DNA from: Bryum argenteum
Lineage: Eukaryota; Streptophyta; Bryopsida; Bryales; Bryaceae
Assembly: GCA_037043015.1 (NCBI GenBank)
Contig: CM073330.1
Location: forward strand, 645,263-709,262
Direction of reading: 5' to 3'
DNA: 64,000 nucleotides
Shown here: piece after piece, positions 57,012-64,000 of the stretch
How positions within the stretch are numbered: position 1 is the first letter of the stretch
How the letters are laid out: every line of letters starts with the position of its first letter
Translations under genes and position numbers: made by a program
Notes under the pieces: generated by a model
Seen by the model: the letters and a program-made list of their open reading frames with translations, nothing else
Told to the model about the DNA's origin: nothing
The model's database searches: none

Positions 57012-57980
57012 GAGGCTTCACGCTACAACTGCATGGGAAGCAGATCCTCTGTAACAAGGAGAACCAAAGCATTAATTTTCAAATCCTCACCACAGCCCTG
57101 CATTGCAGATATCAGAAGAGCAAACGGAACCACATTATGATACCAAACCACTGCAAGGTGCTCAACTCAACCATCAAGCATTGTGTGCGCAACTCACTCA
57201 ACGTTGCTACAGAGCAGAAATTCCCTAATTCCGCCTCAACCAAATAATGCAGAGTGCTCGCCGCCGGAGCTGAAGCTGCTCACAAAAATGAATAAAGAGC
57301 AAGAATTACTACAAGAAACAGGATCAATGACATAGGAACGCAGTAGCATAAAGCTAAACCCTGGATTGCTCCCTCAGCAGGTATTTGTAATATGCAAAAG
57401 ACCGTATACATATACACTGTACGATATTTCGACTGGTATTTCTTGATCAAGATTGAGAACATTAATAAGGCACATTGATTTGCGACCGATTCGTACAATG
57501 ACTGTAGAAAAATGGAAAATATCTCAAATTGACACCTCACTGGACTGACTCACATCTTCTTCATAAGCCCTAAAATTGAGAAACCTTGATAATTGTCGTT
57601 ACAGGACCTTGGCACTGCGGATTTTTTGCAAGTAGAACAATTATAGCAAAGTTTTTGCTTGGCCGGGTTTATGAAGCAAAAGACGAGCAAGTGGTGATCG
57701 AATTGCGAGCAGATTTTTACCTTGTCAAGTGAAGCTACGAATGCCAATGCATGCTTCGAGACTCCAAGCAATCGCGAATCGCTCAATTGGCTGAAGCACA
57801 CTCGTCGAGGCTCCCAAAAACTTCTGCATAGAACCCTCGATGGTGCGCGGAAATAGGAGCCTCAGATGCTTGGGAGCGATCGGACGGTTGGATATGACCC
57901 GCTTCTGATCGGACGGCTTTTCTCGATGGTCCAGTGTGGTGTCGGTGAAGGGCTTGCCATTCTTATGATATTTTTTCATT
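57012..57980 (-). promoter_or_regulatory. 5' region of PIG-B, probably with a leader exon
   Basis: TTGACAAG/GTAAAAAT near 57720 is a good donor and TTGTTACAG/AGGATC near 57055 a good acceptor, so a 5'-UTR intron is likely. GATCGGACGG occurs at 57878-57887 and 57907-57916. An 84-codon frame (57979-57725) overlaps this; I do not recognise it. Confidence 0.4.
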
Positions 57981-59290
57981 TAATTTTTTAAACCTAGATT
58001 GTAGACGAATCCAAATTGATTTTGATGCAACAAAGTACATTTTAGGTTCTAAATTTTATAGAAAACATACTCTACCATTTCAATTTCAAGTATATTTCGT
58101 AAAGGATTATGTTCTTTGAAGAGGGCATCATGGAAACAAGGACCCACCAACGGACGCATTTTGGAAAATAAGGACCCGATAACAAAAGCATCACAAAAAA
58201 AAAAAAAAAAATCCACATAACAAGGGTACTCATGGAATTAAGGACACATTGAAGTCATCATAGAATGAAGGACCCAGTAACAAGGGCATCAAGGGCATCA
58301 TCGAAATAAGGACCCAATAACAAGGGCATCATCGAAATGAGGACCAGATAACAAGGGCAACACCCAACAAGTTGGTTGTTAAATTTGTTATGCTCAATGA
58401 AGGGATCAAATCCCATTGTAAACCATTGCTGGCAAATAAAATTTATTCATAAATTAAATGAAATTTTGATTATGTTGCATTATGTGTCACGTTATGTAGA
58501 GTTATGGATTAGCACAGTAGTTCTGTTGGCACATTTGAAGACATATGTATCAACCTACACCATAAAGTTCAAAGCAAACAATTGGTGGGATTAAAAATGC
58601 AATGCTTCTAGGCCTTCTAGGTCTTTGCTAATCGCAATGCTTCTAGGCCTTCTAGGTTTTTGCTAATCGCAATGCTTCTAGGCCTTCTAGTAGGTTTTTG
58701 CTAATCGTAGACCTTGCTCTTAATGATATTAGAAAAGAGTTAAGATACATCATGAAACAACCTTCATTTTGCTCAATAGTTTCTTATATTAACCTTTGAG
58801 TCATAATATTTGAGAAATTTTACTCAAAAAAAAAATTGTTTTTTGAGAAGCTTCATTACACACTATACAATACACACCCTTAGAGCTCAATTTGAAAGAC
58901 CTTCAAATTCTCTTTTGATATATCAATGTTTTCAAATGTGGGTTGTTTTCTTTTCTTTGAAAACACTTATTACAATTAAATTTGCATTTTATCTTAAAAA
59001 ATAAATGACGTCATATTTATCGAGAGGTATGGATCTAACCTTACAACAATATCATGGAAAAACCATGTCAAGAAATATTCTAAAAAGCTCAATGTTATAT
59101 ACCTTGTTACCATCAACCACAATTATATTCATCAATTCTAACATAAACTATTTTTAGGTATAATTAGTGTACAAAATTATTCATTTAAACCTTAATGCAA
59201 AATAGTCAAGAACATGAAATCAAACAATCACTTAATGATCATGTAAAAACCAACAAAAAGAAAAGACTCAACTATATAATTAAAGTGTAC
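57981..59290. other. Spacer with short tandem repeats
   Basis: 58240-58370 repeats AACAAGGGCATCATCGAAAT with AAGGACCCA about every 30-40 bp. 58599-58707 holds three 35-bp units (GCAATGCTTCTAGGCC, TTCTAGG, TTTTTGCTAATC). No gene. Confidence 0.6.
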
Positions 59291-59294
59291 GAAT

Positions 59295-59980
59295 TCAATC
59301 AATTGAAGCTATATAACTTCTAAAAGAATGATTTCTATGTAGTTTCCTTATACTATCTTCTTCAAATTTGGATTGGGGACAATTTGAATCAATAATTCTA
59401 TACAATGATCTCCACAAAACTTGGTTGAATGAATTCATATTACTTATTATGGAGTCTAGGTTTCCTTTTGAAACTCCATTGACCCATTCATTTAGCATCA
59501 CTGAAGAGGGTGATAGTATTTCTTTAATCTTTGGCCAACTTTGTAATGAAATTTTAACTTTTACTAGTTGTGAATAAGTCAAAGAGTTAAGAACATTTGA
59601 CCAATTTTCTTTGGCACATGGCATATTTAACTCATTTATTTCTAATATTTTAGCTCGGGCATCTTTGACAATGCCACACAAAATAGTACGTTTTTTTCTT
59701 ATTCTATCCAGATTTGCCAAATGTTCAAGTATCTTAATTCTTTCATCAAACTCCAAGCATTCTTGCTCTAATTCATTAAGACTTGACGACCGATCTTGGG
59801 CAATTTTTTCTTTTTCAGATTTACGGGTTTGTTGTATTTGCATCATAATATCATTGATCCACTATCTTAAACACACCGATTGATTTCTAGGAACTACTTC
59901 CAACAAATAGCTATCACATTCACCTTCATATCGTTTTGCAAAATTGTCAACATAATCTTCAAAACTAAAAAAAGTCATTC
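59295..59980 (-). pseudogene. Unrecognised coiled-coil protein remnant
   Basis: From ATG 59846 a 183-residue frame reads as charged helix: EKEKIAQDRSSSLNELEQEC, then EFDERIKILEHLANLDRIRK, RAKILEINELN, then SYIASID and a stop. The same frame extends upstream past one TAG (near 59867) with EDYVDNFAKRYEGECDSYLL and VVPRNQSV, so the original protein was longer. The AT-rich codon use matches its surroundings. Family not recognised; a decayed gene or transposon-borne frame. Confidence 0.45.
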
Positions 59981-61766
59981 AGTTGACTCAAATATTGTTG
60001 TTTTGATATAATTTTCAATATACATAGTGATCATCAAAAGTAGTGAATTTTCTTCGAAAGTCTAATATCCTATGTGCGATGAATTACTTGAAACCTAAAA
60101 CTTTTTTTCTATAGAAAATCAACACCTTAGTGTAGGACTCACTAATAGCGATAGAAAAAGGAAAAGGAATTTCAATAACCAATCTAGGGAAGATCCCACA
60201 ATCTTATCGTGCAATGTTTAACAATTGAAGATCTTAGCAAATAAAAAATGCTTCATGTCAAAAGAAATATTTATCTAACTCTCTATATAGCACCAATTGT
60301 TTGATTGTATGTAAGAATTTTGATAATTCATCAAACCCTAACTAACTGATAAGATTTGACAAAATTTTGGTGTACATTATAATAGTGTTACCAAACACTA
60401 CTTTAGAATGAGAATAATTCACTTAATAAATTAGCAAGTCAAAAAGATTGAGAGTCTTTACAAATTGTGATCCACTCTTCATAGGTGTTGTCCAAGTAGA
60501 GATACTTTCATATTGTTGAATATAGGTTATCAAAAAATAATTTTGTGTTAATATGTGTTTAGTTTCATATAGTGTTATTTTTTTACAAGTGAGGTTAACC
60601 ACTTTTCAATGCTCCATCATTCAAAAAAACTAAAATCACAATCATAATCATTGGTTTAAAATATGTACACTGGATATAGTCCTATACCACTGTTGGTATG
60701 TCATGTGGGCATATCATTAAGGGTAGGTCGAACGGAAACTATATTCACGCCAACCCATAGGGTCTGGTGTCTTCTTCTTCCACACTCGATATTGTGGATT
60801 AATTTATTGTGGCTTTGAAATATGGTGGTTGAGATTATGTTATTTCATAAATTGAGTTCACTAAACCCAATTCATTACCAAAAACAACAATTCTATAGAA
60901 TACTTCAAGATAACAACACAAGATAAACTTTGAAGTTTTTTCAACCATGCATACATACGTACATACACATATAATATTATTTTTCTTCATATTTTGGATA
61001 AAATTGTCTACTTATGACTTATGAAGAAACTAATCTTTGACATGAACAAAAATCATCAATATGTCAAAAGTCAAGCATTTACCAAAAAAGCTTGAATTGC
61101 AAAAATTGGAAGTAGTCTATATCTCACTAAGCAGTATGTTTCAACAATATTTTTTAGTGTAGATTTTTTTTTATTAATAAGTGAATCACTCCCATTAGTC
61201 TTTTGAACACATTTCTGAAATGAAGGGATTTCAATTTCCCTTTGTAAGTTTACTACATACAAAAAATGTGATCTTCAACAATATAAATTTGTTCTTGAAA
61301 CATCCAAATCCAAAAAGTTCACCGTAGGTACATCTATTGCTGTGCATTCCTATTTCCAATGGGATTTAAATTTTTATTGCATATGAGTACTATTAAAAAA
61401 GTGAACAGAGGTGGAATTATAATTTATTAGAATGATGAATAAATTAAGCAAATTGAGTGTGCCTGAACACCTACTTATGTGCATAGCCCCCTCCTAAATG
61501 CTTGTACGGTTACAAGGCACCTTTTTTTGACTTGTGCCAATCAATGATAACCTTGCGTTGATTGAAAAAAAATTTTAAAAAAAAATAAAAAAATAAAAAA
61601 ATAAATTCATGTGTGCACATTATTTGGTAAAACTTGCTTGAGAGAGTACATTTGTAGGTCACGCCCAAGTAAAGTATACGTGCTTCTACCATATGTGAGC
61701 AACAAAACGCAATAACGTAATGTTCATTGATTTGAGGATGGATGGTTAAGGACACTGTTACTTTAT
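59981..61766. other. AT-rich spacer, SINE-tail fragment
   Basis: 60690-60790 carries a SINE 3'-domain relative (GGTAGGTCGAACGG, ATTCACGCC). Nothing else is supported. Confidence 0.45.
60690..60790 (+). repeat. SINE 3'-domain fragment
   Basis: TCGAACGG, TATATTCACGCC, then GGGTCTGGTGTCTTC match the 3' part of the 45431 SINE; head and box A/B absent. Confidence 0.5.
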
Positions 61767-61768
61767 TA

Positions 61769-61962
61769 CTCCCTCTGTCCCATTCTTATTGTCCGATAGG
61801 TTCTTTCAAATGTACCTCTCAAGGGTCCCATGGACATATCATCAAGGGTAGGTCGAACGGGCATTTTATTCACGCCAGACCTACAAGGGTTTGGTATTCT
61901 TATTTACCTCTCAAGGTAGATTTGAGAGAACCTATTGGACAATAAGAATGGGACGGAGGGAG
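61769..61962. mobile_element. Stowaway-like MITE with nested SINE tail, 194 bp
   Basis: Ends CTCCCTCTGTCCCATTC and, inverted, CTCCCTCCGTCCCATTC, flanked by TA (61767-61768, 61963-61964), as in Tc1/mariner-type Stowaway elements. The arms pair for about 50 bp. The centre (about 61813-61905) is a SINE tail, GGTAGGTCGAACGGGC with ATTCACGCC. Confidence 0.85.
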
Positions 61963-61964
61963 TA

Positions 61965-62856
61965 CTTCATATTTTTATATTTAATTAGAAAAGAAGTTCA
62001 TTTCAACCACTCTCCCCAAAGCTTTCCACATGTCTCATAAACTTTCTAAAATTGTTCATCTACCTTGTTTCGGTTCAGAGTGTATTGAATCCAATCAATT
62101 ATTACATTAACTGGTTAAAAAAAAAAAATTAAAAAAAAAAAAAACTCAAATGAGAATCGGTCGGTTTCTGCAACCCTTACGGTCGAGTGTCCTAAAACCA
62201 CCACCTTCCCCATCTCTGTTATGTAGACCTTTCTTAAACCACCACAGTTGATATCTAGAAACACCAAATATTGACCAATCCCTGCAAAGAAAAAGCTAGT
62301 GGTTTTGGGTACCGCATGGTGTGACAATGGGAAAACCTACAGATCGGGTTTGGGTCACAGAAGTACTTTTACCTTCAGAAATTTGTATCTATTTCAGTAT
62401 TGGGCAGAAAATTCCGAAAAAAATTGCATTCTGTTAGAAAATAACTTTCCTACATGGGGAAAATATACCCCAAGAATAACTCTGCAAAAAAAAGCTCAGA
62501 ATCCTTAAGTTGGTGGTTTTAGGGCAGTCGACCTTACATCATCTGGACACATGAGAGCGGTGCCGTCCACAGTCCACCTTCCTGTGGACTATACACAGTC
62601 AATCAAGTCAACGCACACAAGATTACAATACATGTACATAGTAGGTGGGTCAAAGGCTCAAAGCGTCAACAGGGGCATTTATTGGCGCATAGTAGCCCGC
62701 ATTCCAGCACTACAGTAGTTCAAATTGGGTCGGTTGTGTTGTGGAGCAAGAAGATACCTGCCGGTGGTGGGCTATGGTCCATGGATAGCTCCGATCGTGT
62801 GCCCCCACCCATGCGTTTACTAACACGACCTTGCATATCACAAGCTCAGAGAAGCC
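61965..62856. other. Spacer, no recognised gene
   Basis: Near 62110-62150 lie two poly-A runs. Two short overlapping frames (62115-62508) lack signatures. The end may be promoter for the frame at 62857. Confidence 0.4.
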
Positions 62857-63104
62857 ATGATGGTCTCGCCTGAACCGCAGAGTCAGCTGGCCATGTCCAG
62901 CTTCTTCGCCAACTCCAGGTACGTCAATTGCTCAGACCTAGACTTCGTTGATGCTCTCGTACTTGCTTTAGCTGGAAAAGATCGTGAATGGGTTGGTGCT
63001 GTGAATAGAGGAACTTATGGAGGTAAGGGACTTGTGCGCTTCATGGAATCGATTTCCAGGGATGGCCTCTCTGTCAAACTAACTGTAAAATTTAGAATCA
63101 TCTG
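62857..63104 (+). CDS. Possible first exon of a gene running off the window
   Basis: ATG at 62857 opens MMVSPEPQSQLAMSSFFANS, then DFVDALVLALAGKDREWVGA and NRGTYGG, before a donor-like GGAG/GTAAGG near 63022; the open frame ends at 63104. Higher GC than its flanks. Family not recognised and no partner exon found, so this is tentative. Confidence 0.3.
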
Positions 63105-63105
63105 A

Positions 63106-64000
63106 TTGTCATCCTTTCTCGAAACTAAGATGGAGTAGGATTTCGTTCCTTGACTTCTGAGTAGAGGACTGACCTTCAAAATCATGAAATATGGTCAAAC
63201 ACGATTCTTCACCTGCTTGCGTCCTTCTCTCTTCGGAAAGTAGAATTATCTGATTGAACCTTTCACTGTAGGATCGATAACGATTCTTCATCTGCTCGTG
63301 TCCTATTCTCTTCGGAAAGTCGAGTTGTCTGATTGATCCTTTCACTGTAGGATCGGTAAAAATTCAAGATGGTGTAAGAATTGAGTTCCAAACTTTAGTA
63401 ATGAGGTGAGCGCTGACCTTCAAAAAGTTTGTTGAGGGAGAGTGGTCATTACGATTATATCCATGCGTTTCGGTCTCTCCACGCTCTTCATACTGCTATT
63501 TCTCTTCAGCAGGTTTACTGCAGAGTAAACAAAAGGTCTAGGATTAAGTTCATGCGTATTGAGTTAAGTGGTCGATTACGAGTGGAGTTCATAACCTTCA
63601 GGAAAAAATGTATTGTTCAGAAAGAGTGGTCAAATTCAATAATTTTTATGCGTTCTCGTCTCTTCATGCCGCTCTTGTGTCTGTATCTGCAACAAGCAAG
63701 AAAGAGATGTGAGCATTCTTGACCTTTCTTTAGACAGGCCAAGTTTATCCTCTCAATTTCGAATTCAGTGGCCAGTTGGAAAAAGTAGCAGTACGGCAGA
63801 GTAGGTGCAGTACGTTCCAGGGGCTCGTTTATTCTTTGTTCATTGAACATTCACGGTCCACAATGTGTAACCTTGAAGTCGTGGTGGGTAAGACCTCGAC
63901 AATTTCAATACATCGTTCTCACTAAGACTGTCAGGTTGGACTGCTGGAAAACACGATTAGCTGCACTTTTGACGATAGGGATCTTGTTTCTAGAAACACA
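63106..64000. other. Non-coding right end with duplications
   Basis: Besides the tandem pair at 63201-63358, segments near 63437-63490 and 63622-63675 resemble each other (GAGTGGTCA, ATGCGTTTC/ATGCGTTCTCG, CTCTTCAT). It may be an intron of the frame at 62857. Confidence 0.4.
63201..63358 (+). repeat. Tandem duplication, period about 79 bp
   Basis: Units share ACGATTCTTCA(C/T)CTGCT, CTCTTCGGAAAGT, TCTGATTGA and CCTTTCACTGTAGGATCG. Confidence 0.75.

Noticed and set aside
57725-57979. 84-residue minus-strand frame as a gene
   Set aside because: No recognised domain, overlaps the GATCGGACGG promoter words and a likely PIG-B leader exon with a good donor at its end.
58599-58707. CRISPR-like array
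   Set aside because: Three directly adjacent 35-bp units without spacers, in a plant nuclear context.
62857-62920. Homeobox-protein start (MSSFFANS resemblance)
   Set aside because: Short chance likeness; no homeodomain and wrong lineage.

Overview
The window reads as nuclear DNA of a green plant. The host genes have many short GT-AG introns and plant-type products. The retroelement primer-binding site is the plant initiator-tRNA-Met type, a TTTAGGG run is present, and Stowaway-like and tRNA-derived SINE elements occur. Species cannot be fixed; compact introns beside AT-rich, transposon-packed spacers suggest a seed-free streptophyte, but that is a guess.

Layout. 1-1300: decayed SWIM zinc-finger coding remnant. 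1749-4762: large head-to-head inverted repeat (foldback). 5169-22224: one 17,056-bp hAT-type transposon with CAGGGTTGTCA terminal inverted repeats and a perfect 8-bp target duplication (TCCAAAAC), inserted in a copy of a ~0.97-kb TTAA-flanked repeat; a paralogous unoccupied copy at 39939-40911 independently fixes both boundaries. The hAT carries two convergent gene pairs: a decayed hAT transposase facing a RING-finger gene, and a Tyr/Gly/Pro-rich gene facing a protein-kinase-like gene. All four genes start from the same kind of promoter (GC-rich CGACCGG block, TATA box, pyrimidine-rich leader), and the RING and Tyr/Gly genes share an N-terminal motif. 23460-23959: RMA-like RING E3 pseudogene. 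25785-27227: two small unrecognised genes. 27902-35466: complete 20-exon GBA2-type glucosylceramidase (minus strand). 36-48 kb: repeats (GGTAGGTT minisatellites, TIR elements, inverted LTR ends with a primer-binding site, a family of TTAA MITEs, an intact SINE). 49371-52464: GH17 endo-1,3-beta-glucanase. 53469-57011: complete 9-exon GPI mannosyltransferase III, PIG-B (minus strand). 57-64 kb: repeats, an unrecognised coiled-coil ORF, a Stowaway MITE with a nested SINE tail, and the possible first exon of a gene running off the right edge.

The host genes are unrelated housekeeping/cell-surface functions (sphingolipid turnover, wall glucan hydrolysis, GPI-anchor synthesis) with no operon-like link. 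The system worth attention is the cargo-carrying hAT: a transposase, a RING protein, a low-complexity protein and a kinase-like protein, apparently driven by matching promoters.

All splice junctions and alignments were read by eye; no search was run.
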